This document shows, one piece after another, positions 7,745-16,765 of a stretch of 64,000 nt of DNA (positions within the stretch are counted from its first letter, which is position 1; each line of letters begins with the position of its first letter). The translations under genes were made by a program, and so were the position numbers. This stretch comes from Kordia zhangzhouensis (lineage in GTDB: Bacteria > Bacteroidota > Bacteroidia > Flavobacteriales > Flavobacteriaceae): assembly GCF_001005305.1 (NCBI RefSeq), contig NZ_LBMH01000004.1:62001-126000 (forward strand), read 5' to 3'. Below the pieces are notes generated by a model. It saw nothing but the letters and a program-made list of their open reading frames with translations, was not told the origin of the DNA and ran no database searches.

Positions 7745-8824
7745 TTAAAGTTTAAAAATTTCATAAGATTGATGAATCTCTTTCACGATTGCTTCGGTTC
7801 TATCTACATGTGTATCACTAATAAATATTTGCCCAAAATCGTCATTATTTACCAAAGAAACAATACTAGCTACTCGTTGTTCATCTAATTTGTCGAAAAT
7901 ATCGTCTAATAATAATATAGGCGTTACTTTTGATACCTCTTTAATAAAGTCGAACTGGGCCAATTTTAATGCTGTTAAAAATGATTTTTGTTGTCCTTGA
8001 CTTCCAAACTTTTTTATAGGATGTGACGCAATTGTAAATGAAAGATCATCTTTATGTATTCCGACACTAGTATATTGAAGAACTTTGTCTTTTGCAAAGT
8101 TTTCCTCTAATAAAAATTTAAAACCATGCTCATGTAACTGCGATTTATACACAATAGTTACAACTTCTTTTTGATTCGAAATAGCATTGTAACGTTTCAT
8201 GAAGATTGGAACAAATGCCTCTAAAAATTTTTTTCGTTCGTCATAAATTTCAGAACCTATTTGTGATAACTGTTCGTTGTAAATAGACAAGGTGTCCCCA
8301 TCAAAAGTAGCATTTAAGGCAAAATATTTTAACAAAGAATTGCGCTGCGAAAGCACTTTGTTATAATTGATTAAATTTTGTAAATATTTTTTATTGGATT
8401 GTGAAATTACACTGTCCATGAATTTTCGTCGTGTATCGCTACCTTCAATAATCAAGTCACGATCTGCTGGCGAAATAATGACTAAAGGCAAAAAACCAAT
8501 ATGTTCAGAAAGCTTATCATATGCTTTTCCATTACGTTTTACTACTTTTTTTTGTCCCTTTTTTAACGAACAAATGATGCTTTCTTCACGTTCCGTCTTT
8601 TCATATAAACCTTCAATAACAAAAAAATCCTCTCCGTGCTTAATATTTTGTGTTGCCACAGGATTAAAATAACTTTTTCCGAATGACAAGTGATAAATAG
8701 CATCTAAAACATTGGTTTTTCCAACACCATTATTTCCGACGAGGCAATTTATTTTTGGGTTAAAATCGAAAGAATTCGAATCGAAATTCTTGTAATTTAT
8801 AAGTGATAATTTCTTTAGGAACAT
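7745..8824 (-). CDS. recF: DNA replication/repair protein RecF
   Basis: SMC-like ATPase of 359 residues that acts at single-strand gaps with RecO and RecR. It begins [16 protein letters not shown], then the Walker A motif GNNGVGKTN (about residues 30-38), the ABC signature region [10 protein letters not shown] and the Walker B/D-loop block [13 protein letters not shown] near the C-terminus. I chose the ATG at 8822-8824; the open frame runs 17 codons further up, but that part is not RecF-like. Followed by DUF721. Confidence 0.93.
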   Translation of the reverse strand: MFLKKLSLINYKNFDSNSFDFNPKINCLVGNNGVGKTNVLDAIYHLSFGKSYFNPVATQNIKHGEDFFVIEGLYEKTEREESIICSLKKGQKKVVKRNGKAYDKLSEHIGFLPLVIISPADRDLIIEGSDTRRKFMDSVISQSNKKYLQNLINYNKVLSQRNSLLKYFALNATFDGDTLSIYNEQLSQIGSEIYDERKKFLEAFVPIFMKRYNAISNQKEVVTIVYKSQLHEHGFKFLLEENFAKDKVLQYTSVGIHKDDLSFTIASHPIKKFGSQGQQKSFLTALKLAQFDFIKEVSKVTPILLLDDIFDKLDEQRVASIVSLVNNDDFGQIFISDTHVDRTEAIVKEIHQSYEIFKL

Positions 8825-8907
8825 GAAAAATGAAGCGTCATTACAATAAAATTGCAAATTATTGAAAAATATCAAATAAATACGCTTTTAATTCTACTTA
8901 AAAATTT

Positions 8908-8915
8908 TATTTTTG
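8908..8915 (+). promoter_or_regulatory. -7 element of the TPR-ribH promoter
   Basis: TATTTTTG matches TAnnTTTG, 20 bases before the ATG at 8936. It lies downstream of the longest frame's start at 8852, supporting the shorter protein. The -33 element is not clear. Confidence 0.6.
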
Positions 8916-8935
8916 CGCACATTAATATTCAATAT

Positions 8936-9748
8936 ATGGCAACTTACAAGAAAAGAGGATATAAAGTTAAGACCAAAGTAGAAAAGGAAAAAGAAGTTCC
9001 TGCTGAAGAATTGGAAAGTACAACAGCAGAAGTTTTTAATACTTTAGATGAAACCGCTTCTAAAACAGAAGAATGGGTTGCTGGGAATCAAAAATATATC
9101 TTTTTCGGAATTGGAGCAATCGCAGTTGTTCTTTTAGGCTATCTATTATATAGCAAAGTATTTGCAGCTCCTAAAGAAGCAGAAGCGGCAAACGAAGTAT
9201 TTCAGGCTAATTCCTACTTCAATCAAGCTGTGAACATTAATTTAAATGAAAACATGGTTAATGGATTGGCGACTAGAGATTCATTATTTACATTGGCATT
9301 GAACGGAGGAGAAGGAAAGTTTGGTTATTTGAATATCATCTCTGAATATAAAGGAACTAGTGCAGCAAACTTAGCAAACTACAATGCAGGTATCGCATAT
9401 TTGAATTTAGGAAAATATCAATTGGCAATCAAACATTTACAAGATTTTACATCTGACGATATTATTATAGGAGCAAAAGCTAAAGGTGCTATTGGAGATG
9501 CATTTGCACAATTAAATCAGCCAGAAGAAGCATTAGAATTTTACGAGAAAGCATTCAAGCACAGTCAAAATGATGCTACGACTCCTATATATTTGTTGAA
9601 AGCAGGTATTACAGCTTTAGAGTTGAAGCAAGGTTCAAAAGCTTTGGAATATTTTAATAGAATTGAAAGTGAATACGCTAGCTTTAAAAATACAGATGAC
9701 GGAAAAATGCTAGATGCATATATCGGTAAAGCTCAAGTGTTGAAATAA
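8936..9748 (+). CDS. tetratricopeptide-repeat membrane protein
   Basis: A 270-residue protein that starts MATYKKRGYKVKTKVEKEKE, has one membrane segment at about residues 54-74 (YIFFGIGAIAVVLLGYLLYS), and then a C-terminal domain with several TPR-like helical pairs (NYNAGIAYLNLGKYQLAIKH, KGAIGDAFAQLNQPEEALEF). The plan resembles YfgM/BamD-like ancillary proteins of the envelope but I cannot name a partner. It is followed after 5 bases by ribH, an arrangement common in flavobacteria. The start was chosen by the -7 element at 8908-8915. Confidence 0.85.
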   Translation: MATYKKRGYKVKTKVEKEKEVPAEELESTTAEVFNTLDETASKTEEWVAGNQKYIFFGIGAIAVVLLGYLLYSKVFAAPKEAEAANEVFQANSYFNQAVNINLNENMVNGLATRDSLFTLALNGGEGKFGYLNIISEYKGTSAANLANYNAGIAYLNLGKYQLAIKHLQDFTSDDIIIGAKAKGAIGDAFAQLNQPEEALEFYEKAFKHSQNDATTPIYLLKAGITALELKQGSKALEYFNRIESEYASFKNTDDGKMLDAYIGKAQVLK

Positions 9749-9753
9749 TATTT

Positions 9754-10239
9754 ATGGCAACAGAGAATAAAAATTTATCTACATACGATAAGGCAACAAT
9801 CCCAAATGCGAAGAACTTTCGATTTGGGATTGTTGTTTCTGAATGGAATGAAAACATTACAGAAGGGTTGTGTCAAGGTGCAATTGCTGCACTGAAGGAA
9901 AATGGAGTACTCGATGAGAATATTATCCGTTGGAATGTTCCTGGCAGTTATGAGTTAGTGTTTGGTGCCAAACATATGCAACAAACACAAAAGGTAGATG
10001 CAATTATCGCTATAGGAAGCGTGATTCAAGGAGAAACAAAACACTTTGATTTTGTTTGTAGTGCCACAGCACAAGGAATTAAAGATTTGAATGTACAGTC
10101 TGATATTCCTGTGATTTTTTGTGTGTTAACTGATAATACGTTGCAACAAGCAATAGATAGATCAGGAGGGAAGCATGGGAACAAAGGTATAGAGGCTGCT
10201 GTAGCTGCTATTAAAATGGCTGAATTGCGAACCTTTTAA
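9754..10239 (+). CDS. ribH: 6,7-dimethyl-8-ribityllumazine synthase
   Basis: Makes the riboflavin precursor lumazine from 5-amino-6-ribitylaminouracil and dihydroxybutanone phosphate; usually a 60-subunit or pentameric shell. The 161 residues show the motifs FRFGIVVSEWN, WNVPGSYELV, and GSVIQGETKHFDFV with the catalytic His, and the C-terminal GNKGIEAAVAAIKM. Cotranscribed with the TPR gene upstream. A strong hairpin ends the unit. Confidence 0.96.
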   Translation: MATENKNLSTYDKATIPNAKNFRFGIVVSEWNENITEGLCQGAIAALKENGVLDENIIRWNVPGSYELVFGAKHMQQTQKVDAIIAIGSVIQGETKHFDFVCSATAQGIKDLNVQSDIPVIFCVLTDNTLQQAIDRSGGKHGNKGIEAAVAAIKMAELRTF

Positions 10240-10274
10240 GTAAAATTACATTGCTTACTAGTAATAAAGAAATA

Positions 10275-10310
10275 AAAACCGTTGTAGTGTTAACTGCAAC
10301 GGTTTTACTT
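10275..10310. terminator. ribH terminator (convergent with rsmD)
   Basis: Stem AAAACCGTTGTAG / CTGCAACGGTTTT (one G-T pair) around a short loop, with T-rich tail on the plus strand. Confidence 0.8.
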
Positions 10311-10351
10311 TTTAAATTGTTGTACGATTGATTATTTTTAGAATTTAGGAA

Positions 10352-10912
10352 TTATTCTTCCTCATTAGATATTTCTGGAAGTTCAAAAAAACTAAATACA
10401 GAGCCGCCATAACTTTTTGAAAAGCTAAAGTTGATGACGTGTTCAAGATTGGTTTCTTTTGCGTGTTCAAGAATTAAAAAACCATCTTCTGCTAATAAAT
10501 TACGTTCAAAAACAATCGTTACTATGCGTTCAAATTGCTCGTTAGTAAATGCATACGGTGGATCAGCAAAAATAATATCAGATTGTAGGTGTGTCCGTTC
10601 TAAAAACTTATAAACATCACTCTTTATTGCAGTAATGTTGAGGTTGAGCATTGCGGCAGTTTTTTTAATAAAACTTACACAGCCATAATCTCCATCTACG
10701 GAAGTGATAGTATCTGTGCCGCGAGAAGCAAATTCATAACTTATATTTCCAGTTCCAGCAAATAAATCTAATACGCTGATTTCATGAAAGTAAAAATGAT
10801 TATTCAAGATGTTGAATAGTGATTCTTTTGCAAGATCAGTTGTTGGTCGAACAGGCAATTTTTTTGGGGCTGTGAGCCTTCGTCCTTTATGTGTGCCAGA
10901 AATAATTCGCAT
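10352..10912 (-). CDS. rsmD: 16S rRNA (guanine966-N2)-methyltransferase RsmD family
   Basis: A 186-residue SAM-dependent methyltransferase. The N-terminus MRIISGTHKGRRL and the block RPTTDLAKESLFNIL are typical of RsmD; SAM binding is at DLFAGTGNISYE and the catalytic motif is DPPYAF. It modifies G966 of 16S rRNA during 30S assembly. It starts directly where the DUF3822 gene ends, so the two, and likely the upstream membrane protein gene, form one operon. Confidence 0.93.
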   Translation of the reverse strand: MRIISGTHKGRRLTAPKKLPVRPTTDLAKESLFNILNNHFYFHEISVLDLFAGTGNISYEFASRGTDTITSVDGDYGCVSFIKKTAAMLNLNITAIKSDVYKFLERTHLQSDIIFADPPYAFTNEQFERIVTIVFERNLLAEDGFLILEHAKETNLEHVINFSFSKSYGGSVFSFFELPEISNEEE

Positions 10913-11746
10913 TTAAAAATTGTTTAATAAGGTGAAATCACGATGACTGGCAGTTTGGTCAATGCTTTCATGAAAATGGTAAGGCGTGCTCTTTTCAAGA
11001 AAATGTACATGACGAACATAGGTATACGTAACAGAATATAAAACATCACTTTTATCAATATCGCCTAGAAAATATAGCGGAATGGAATTTGGGTTTAGTT
11101 GTAATTGTTCTAATGTGAATAACAGGTAATAAATAAAATCTTCTGAAGAAAAATATTCAAAAGAATTATAGAATACTAGTTTTTTTTGTTGAATAATTAC
11201 AATTTCAAACTGTTGTTTTTGCACATGTACATACACAATCGCTTCATCGGACTGTTGTGGTAATTGAAAGATGTTTTCAAGTAAGATAGTGGCAAAATGC
11301 TTGTATTGAAATGCGCCGTACTTTTCAAAGAAATAATTGTTAATGTTTACATAAGGAATGTACACATTTACCATGTCATTATTAGAAATTACGTCAAACG
11401 TCATATAATCGTTTGGTAAAATCTTGTTGTTGTACTTTAGATAATCAGCTAGATTTTTGTCTGAAAATAATGGTTTGGGTACAAAGCTAGAAAGCGTGTT
11501 GATATGACTTACATGTACAGCTTCAAAACGGGTGTTGAAAATAGTGTCATTAGCTTCTACCACTTCAATAATTTCTTTTTCCAACTGTAATGGATTCGTG
11601 CAATCGGCAAACTCGTAATGTTTGAGTTCGATGAGTGTGTTTTCAAGTGAATCCAATACACAAAAAGAAAGTCCATTCAGAGAAACCTGAATGGACAACT
11701 TTTGAAAATCTGAATGATTATGTTCTTTATTTTTTCTTACTTTCAT
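10913..11746 (-). CDS. DUF3822 family protein
   Basis: About 277 residues from the ATG at 11744-11746 (MKVRKNKEHNH). The sequence has the actin-like fold pattern of DUF3822, a Bacteroidetes family of unknown function almost always found beside rsmD, as here. No catalytic motif is obvious; repeated aromatic strands (IVIIQQKKLVFYNSFEYFS) are typical. The frame is open 12 codons further up, but the shorter start reduces overlap with the upstream gene to 20 bases. The function is unknown. Confidence 0.8.
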   Translation of the reverse strand: MKVRKNKEHNHSDFQKLSIQVSLNGLSFCVLDSLENTLIELKHYEFADCTNPLQLEKEIIEVVEANDTIFNTRFEAVHVSHINTLSSFVPKPLFSDKNLADYLKYNNKILPNDYMTFDVISNNDMVNVYIPYVNINNYFFEKYGAFQYKHFATILLENIFQLPQQSDEAIVYVHVQKQQFEIVIIQQKKLVFYNSFEYFSSEDFIYYLLFTLEQLQLNPNSIPLYFLGDIDKSDVLYSVTYTYVRHVHFLEKSTPYHFHESIDQTASHRDFTLLNNF

Positions 11747-12593
11747 CGATCTCGTAGCTTGTTGGCCAGTTTCCACTATCACTTACTTTTTCAAGTGATC
11801 CAACAAAAATTTCTTCACCATCCACTTCGTCAACAGAAACAATTCTTTTTTCTTGTCTTAGTAAGTCTTTATTTTGATCGTGCAATATAATTTCTTTCTT
11901 TACAGAAACCCTGAAAACAGGCGCTGTATATCCATTAACGATTACAGAGTCAACTTTCATGTTGAAAGTCTCGTTTTCGTTTTTAGCATACGGTACAAAT
12001 TTCATTTTCTTGTAACGTGTATCATTTTTGAACAATGAATCTTTCACAGGACGGAAGCTCAATGTGTCAAGAATTACTTCTTCTTTTAATTTGTCAATTT
12101 TATAAACCTTGTCATACACGGTATAACTAGTATCTCTCTTTTCAATGATTGGGAATTTAGCGGTTTCGATGAAGTTTTCTAGAGCATCGAAATTATTAGC
12201 ATATTTTCCCGTAATTGTTTTGTGAGCTAATTGCGCATCGCGGATATCTTTTAATTTTTTGATAACAGCTGTGTAACGCTTAACCTTCTCTTGCTTGAAT
12301 TCTACAGGAGCCATGATAGACGTGTAGATCTTATAGCCAAAAAATACAGATGCACATAAAAATAGGATTGAAAAGATAGGTCTAACTTTTCTAGGAACTA
12401 CTTTTTCAATTAAAAATAAAAGACCAATTGCTACGATAAGAGCAACAACTAAAATAATTGGCGTCTTTAATGTTTCGAACGAACCTTTTTCAACAACTTT
12501 AGCACTTTCTTGAGCAATGGTTAATGCTGGAAAAAGTAAGAAAGCCGTTACGAATGATAAAATTAAATTGAATTTTTGTTTTACGTGTTTCAT
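11727..12593 (-). CDS. membrane protein of unknown function
   Basis: A 288-residue protein with an N-terminal signal (MKHVKQKFNLILSFVTAFLL, cleavage near TIAQ), two membrane segments (about residues 44-62 and 70-90), and a long soluble domain. The stretch KLKDIRDAQLAHKTITGKYA resembles the helix of pseudopilin-like proteins that precedes a short linker, but I would not call it a pilin. It heads the operon with DUF3822 and rsmD, overlapping the former by 20 bases, and diverges from the helicase gene. A -7 element (TAGATTTG) precedes it. Confidence 0.8.
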   Translation of the reverse strand: MKHVKQKFNLILSFVTAFLLFPALTIAQESAKVVEKGSFETLKTPIILVVALIVAIGLLFLIEKVVPRKVRPIFSILFLCASVFFGYKIYTSIMAPVEFKQEKVKRYTAVIKKLKDIRDAQLAHKTITGKYANNFDALENFIETAKFPIIEKRDTSYTVYDKVYKIDKLKEEVILDTLSFRPVKDSLFKNDTRYKKMKFVPYAKNENETFNMKVDSVIVNGYTAPVFRVSVKKEIILHDQNKDLLRQEKRIVSVDEVDGEEIFVGSLEKVSDSGNWPTSYEIDESKKK

Positions 12594-12635
12594 CTCTATG
12601 TTAGAATAGTTTTGTTATAAGAACATCAATATACG

Positions 12636-12643
12636 CAAATCTA
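12636..12643 (-). promoter_or_regulatory. -7 element of the membrane protein-DUF3822-rsmD operon
   Basis: On the minus strand TAGATTTG, a match to TAnnTTTG, 42 bases before the ATG at 12593. On the other strand, TATTTTCG at 12737-12744 is a one-mismatch candidate for the helicase gene. Confidence 0.5.
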
Positions 12644-12775
12644 CAATTTTTTTTTAATCGTAAAAGTATTTCCCCAAAAAAAGCATGTTATAATCACAAA
12701 AAAACAAATGATATAGAATCATTCGATTTACTTTTCTATTTTCGCCTTAAAATATCACAAAACCAAAGATTCTGA

Positions 12776-14209
12776 ATGATGCAAATGGACGCTCCTACAT
12801 TCTATAAATTGTTGAAAAGTAAATTCCCACATGAAGTTACTTTAAAACAAGATGTGGTTTTGCAGAAGCTTTCCGAATTTATATATGACACAGATTCTGA
12901 TGCTTTATTTTTACTGAAAGGGTATGCCGGAACGGGGAAAACAACGACTATTGGAACTTTGGTAACACATCTCTGGCATACTAAAAAAAAATCGGTATTG
13001 CTTGCACCTACAGGACGTGCTGCAAAAGTGATAAGCAACTATTCCAAACGCGATGCACAAACTATTCACCGAAAAATATATTTTCCCAAAAAAGAAAAAG
13101 GTGGCGGCGTTCGTTTTGTATTACAGCCTAATAAACATCGTGATACACTATTTATAGTTGACGAGGCTTCAATGATTCCTGATGCGCCTAGTGACTCTAA
13201 ATTATTTGAAAATGGTTCTTTGTTGGACGATTTGATGATGTATGTGTACTCAGGACATCGATGCAAGTTAATTTTAATTGGAGATACGGCGCAATTACCA
13301 CCGGTAAAACTTGATTTGAGCCCAGCGTTAGATGAACGCACCTTAGAACTTAATTACAATAAAAATATTACCATGATTGAGCTCGACGAAGTGGTAAGGC
13401 AAGATTCAGATTCTGGAATTTTGATGAATGCTACCAACTTACGAGAGCAATTACATGAAGAGTTTTATGAGGAATATAAGTTTCAATTAGGAAACTTCCC
13501 TGACATTATACGCTTGGTTGATGGGTATGAAATACAAGAAGCAATTAGTGATTCGTATGCTGTCAACGGAAAAGAAGAAATGGCAATCATTGTTCGTTCT
13601 AATAAAAGAGCAAACATATACAATCAACAAATACGGAGTCGTATCTTGTTTAATGAGAACGAATTATCTGCTGGTGATTATTTAATGGTAGTTAAAAACA
13701 ATTATTTTTGGCTGCCCGCTACTTCTGAAGCTGGATTTATAGCAAATGGTGATATTATCGAAGTTTTAGAAATATTTGCTATTAAAGAACTATATGGGTT
13801 CAAATTCGCAGAAGTAAATGTGAGAATGGTTGACTACCCCAATCAGAAACCTTTTGAAACAGTTTTGCTAATGGACACGATTCATGCAGAAACCCCCGCA
13901 CTTTCCTATGAAGATGGAAATCGTTTGTATCAAGAGGTTATGAACGATTATATGAATGAAACTTCAAAATATCGCAAGTTTTTAAAGGTCAAAGCGAATA
14001 AATATTTCAACGCTTTACAAGTTAAATTTAGTTATGCTATCACGTGTCATAAATCTCAAGGAGGACAGTGGAAAACGGTTTTTATAGAGCAGCCTTATTT
14101 ACCCAATGGCGTCGGAAAAGAATACATGCGTTGGTTATACACGGCAATCACTCGCGCACAGGAAAAACTATACTTGATTGGTTTTTCAGATGATTTCTTC
14201 ACAGAGTAA
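12776..14209 (+). CDS. RecD-like (SF1B) DNA helicase
   Basis: A 477-residue ATPase with Walker A GYAGTGKTTT (about residues 48-57), Walker B VDEASM, motif III-like LILIGDTAQLPPV, and the C-terminal UvrD/RecD motifs ITCHKSQGGQW and YTAITRAQEKLYLIG. This is the compact RecD2-like helicase of Bacteroidetes without the long N-terminal region of true RecD2. Expected to unwind DNA 5' to 3' in repair; the exact role is not known. Three Met codons lie within the first four codons (12776, 12779, 12785), so the start is uncertain by three residues. Confidence 0.88.
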   Translation: MMQMDAPTFYKLLKSKFPHEVTLKQDVVLQKLSEFIYDTDSDALFLLKGYAGTGKTTTIGTLVTHLWHTKKKSVLLAPTGRAAKVISNYSKRDAQTIHRKIYFPKKEKGGGVRFVLQPNKHRDTLFIVDEASMIPDAPSDSKLFENGSLLDDLMMYVYSGHRCKLILIGDTAQLPPVKLDLSPALDERTLELNYNKNITMIELDEVVRQDSDSGILMNATNLREQLHEEFYEEYKFQLGNFPDIIRLVDGYEIQEAISDSYAVNGKEEMAIIVRSNKRANIYNQQIRSRILFNENELSAGDYLMVVKNNYFWLPATSEAGFIANGDIIEVLEIFAIKELYGFKFAEVNVRMVDYPNQKPFETVLLMDTIHAETPALSYEDGNRLYQEVMNDYMNETSKYRKFLKVKANKYFNALQVKFSYAITCHKSQGGQWKTVFIEQPYLPNGVGKEYMRWLYTAITRAQEKLYLIGFSDDFFTE

Positions 14210-14307
14210 ATAAACTTCCTAAATCATTCTGATTCAGTTACCTCATATTTTTTCATTACTTTTAAAAAATCAACAACCAAAAAAATAACTAATAATATCT
14301 GTATCGC

Positions 14308-15201
14308 ATGAATGATTTGTATTACAAACCTTCGGGTAAAACGAACCCTATTAGCATTTTGTATCTTTTAGTAGCTGTATGTATAGCAGTGCCAATTTTA
14401 GGCTTTATCTATTCGTATGCAATTCTCTATATTCCCATTATATATCTCAATTTTCTTTGTTTGGCAGGAATAGCCATTGGTTTGGGGTTTGTAGCAAATT
14501 TTGTGGTCGGTATGGGAAAAGTACGCAATAAAATGCTAGCACTTGTTTTTGGTCTCATTGTAGGAATTGCAGGATTGTATATAAGTTGGCTTGTATGGTT
14601 ACATTATTATGCCAATCAATCAGCATTCGTAGAAGTATCTTTTATGGATTTAATTACACAACCTCGTATTACATGGGACTTTATTTGGGAAATCAATAAA
14701 CAAGGAACATGGGGAATAGGAAGAAGTGGCGGCGCTGTTGACGGAACATTTTTAACTGTAATTTGGGTAATTGAATTGATTGCAATAATTGGTTTTCCAG
14801 TATTTTTTGCTTACTCAAAAGCAGGCGAGCCTTATCTGGAAAATGAAGATGATTGGGCAGAATCGACACCTATTGGGCCTTTTGAATTTATACAAGATAC
14901 AGGACAACTTAAACAGCAATTAGAATCTAAAAATTATTCTGGCTTACTTGCAATTCCTCCTGCTGAAAATGGCGGACAAGGAGCACATGCAATTATACAA
15001 GTATATCATGGTAAGCATAAAGGACAATCAAAAGAATTTTATGCGACTGTTAAAAATATGATTGAAAAAACAGATAAAGACGGCAAGTTAACTTTTGATG
15101 AAAAACAGATTGTCAACTTTATTCATATCAGTAAAGATACTGGACAACAATTGTTTGCAAAGATTGCAACACAACCTATTGTGAATACTATTGAAGAATA
15201 G
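14308..15201 (+). CDS. polytopic membrane protein of unknown function
   Basis: A 297-residue protein with about five membrane segments in the first 175 residues (for example SILYLLVAVCIAVPILGFIY and VIWVIELIAIIGFPVFFAYS) and a soluble C-terminal domain of about 110 residues ending near PIVNTIEE. I do not recognise a family. It lies 98 bases after the helicase without a hairpin, and 51 bases before kdsB, so it may belong to a longer unit with kdsB. No enzyme motif seen. Confidence 0.78.
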   Translation: MNDLYYKPSGKTNPISILYLLVAVCIAVPILGFIYSYAILYIPIIYLNFLCLAGIAIGLGFVANFVVGMGKVRNKMLALVFGLIVGIAGLYISWLVWLHYYANQSAFVEVSFMDLITQPRITWDFIWEINKQGTWGIGRSGGAVDGTFLTVIWVIELIAIIGFPVFFAYSKAGEPYLENEDDWAESTPIGPFEFIQDTGQLKQQLESKNYSGLLAIPPAENGGQGAHAIIQVYHGKHKGQSKEFYATVKNMIEKTDKDGKLTFDEKQIVNFIHISKDTGQQLFAKIATQPIVNTIEE

Positions 15202-15252
15202 TGCGCGATCAGTGTAAAAATTGTATTTTTGAAAATATAAAACAAAAGCCTT

Positions 15253-15981
15253 TTGAAAATAATAGCAATGATTCCGGCACGTTATGCAGCTTCCAGATTT
15301 CCTGGAAAACTCATGCAAGACCTTCACGGAAAAACGGTCATTACACGTACGTATGAAGCAACTATAGCTACAGGACTTTTTGAAGAAGTATATGTAGTAA
15401 CAGATAGTGAAATCATTCGAGAGGAAATCAGTCGTCATGGTGGAAATGTTATCATGAGTCAAAAAACACATGAATCTGGAAGTGATCGTATTGCTGAAGC
15501 TGTACAAAACGTAACGGCTGATATTGTAATCAATGTACAGGGTGATGAGCCTTTTACAGAAAAGGCAAGTCTGGAAAAAGTAATCAATGTTTTTCATGAT
15601 GATCCCAATCATGAAATTGATCTTGCGTCACTGATGGTTGAAATTCACGAGTGGGACGAAATTAGCAATCCAAATACGGTAAAAGTTATTGTAGACCAAC
15701 GGAATTTTGCACTGTACTTTTCCCGTTCGCCCATTCCATTCCCTAGAGATAAAAATGCTGGAGCCAAGTATTACAAACACAAAGGAATTTATGCATTTCG
15801 CAAACAAGCATTGTTAGATTTTACAGCTTTACCGATGCAAATGTTAGAAGCTACCGAAAAAATAGAATGTATTCGTTATTTAGAGTATGGAAAAAAAATC
15901 AAAATGGTAGAAACTTCCGTAGAAGGTGTTGAAATTGATACGCCAGAAGATCTTGAACGCGCTAAAAAAATATGGAAATAA
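15253..15981 (+). CDS. kdsB: 3-deoxy-manno-octulosonate cytidylyltransferase (CMP-Kdo or CMP-Kdo8N synthetase)
   Basis: Activates Kdo with CTP for lipid A-core assembly. The 242 residues start with a TTG codon: [19 protein letters not shown] is the nucleotide-binding start of KdsB, so the next ATG (15268) would cut off the first beta strand. Further motifs are [17 protein letters not shown] (metal-binding Asp), HKGIYAFRK and [12 protein letters not shown]. It overlaps the HAD gene by one base. A KdnB-like gene follows, so in this organism the substrate may be the 8-amino form of Kdo, as in Shewanella; that is inference. Confidence 0.93.
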   Translation: MKIIAMIPARYAASRFPGKLMQDLHGKTVITRTYEATIATGLFEEVYVVTDSEIIREEISRHGGNVIMSQKTHESGSDRIAEAVQNVTADIVINVQGDEPFTEKASLEKVINVFHDDPNHEIDLASLMVEIHEWDEISNPNTVKVIVDQRNFALYFSRSPIPFPRDKNAGAKYYKHKGIYAFRKQALLDFTALPMQMLEATEKIECIRYLEYGKKIKMVETSVEGVEIDTPEDLERAKKIWK

Positions 15982-16673
15982 TGGCGTACAATCATATAAA
16001 AGTCATTGCTTTTGATGCAGATGATACGCTTTGGGTAAATGAAACCTACTTTAGAGATGTTGAGCACAAATTTGCCCAATTACTCTCGGCGTATGAAACG
16101 GAGAATACAATTGATCAAGAACTCTTTAAGATGGAAATGAAAAATCTATCCATCTATGGATATGGAATCAAAGGTTTTGTTTTATCTATGATTGAAAGTG
16201 CCATCGAACTGTCTAATGGAAAAATTTCCAATCAAGTGCTTTCCGAAATTATTGGTTTAGGAAAAGATATGATTGAAAAGCCAGTAGAATTATTAGATGG
16301 GATAGAAGAAGTATTAGAAAAATTAAGTAAAAAATACAGACTCTTGGTGTTGACCAAAGGAGATTTACTGGATCAAGAACGGAAGCTAGAAAAATCAGGT
16401 CTCAGTAAGTATTTTCATCATGTTGAAGTGATGAGTGATAAAAAAGAAAAAAATTACAAAGATTTGTTAGCACATTTAGAAATTGATGTCAACGAATTTT
16501 TAATGATTGGAAATTCGCTACGTTCGGACGTATTGCCAATCATCAATATAGGAGGAAAGGCGATTCATGTACCATTTCACACAACATGGCAACACGAAAC
16601 GGTTTCTCCTCATGAAGAATCGGACGAATATGATGTCGTAAAAAACATCTCAGAAGTGTTACAATATGTGTAA
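15981..16673 (+). CDS. HAD superfamily hydrolase with C1 cap
   Basis: About 230 residues from the ATG that overlaps the kdsB stop (TAATG); a start three codons earlier at 15972 is also open. HAD motifs are clear: FDADDTLW (nucleophile Asp and acid Asp), VLTKGD, the Lys region SDKKEKNYKD, and IGNSLRSDVLP. A helical cap domain sits between motifs I and II, so it is not the capless KdsC phosphatase of Kdo synthesis; it resembles the YjjG/PynA-type nucleotidase and phosphoglycolate phosphatase group. Its place after kdsB suggests co-expression, not necessarily the same pathway. Confidence 0.88.
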   Translation: MAYNHIKVIAFDADDTLWVNETYFRDVEHKFAQLLSAYETENTIDQELFKMEMKNLSIYGYGIKGFVLSMIESAIELSNGKISNQVLSEIIGLGKDMIEKPVELLDGIEEVLEKLSKKYRLLVLTKGDLLDQERKLEKSGLSKYFHHVEVMSDKKEKNYKDLLAHLEIDVNEFLMIGNSLRSDVLPIINIGGKAIHVPFHTTWQHETVSPHEESDEYDVVKNISEVLQYV

Positions 16674-16688
16674 CGATTGCAAAAATAA

Positions 16689-16747
16689 AGTTTCAATTAA
16701 GAAAAATTGAAACAGGAAATAACCTTCTGTAAAAATGTATATTTACA
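16689..16747. promoter_or_regulatory. two inverted repeats between the HAD gene and kdnB
   Basis: GTTTCAATT (16689-16697), 6 bases, AATTGAAAC (16704-16712) is a perfect 9-base hairpin. CTGTAAA (16726-16732), 8 bases, TTTACAG (16741-16747) is a second one, ending 18 bases before the kdnB ATG. No T run follows, so they look more like operators or leader hairpins than a terminator. Confidence 0.4.
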
Positions 16748-16765
16748 GGAATAAATTAAGAAGCT

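Noticed and set aside
15088-15612. 174-codon minus-strand frame over the start of kdsB
   Set aside because: Shadow of kdsB; kdsB has clear catalytic motifs and the frame does not resemble any protein.
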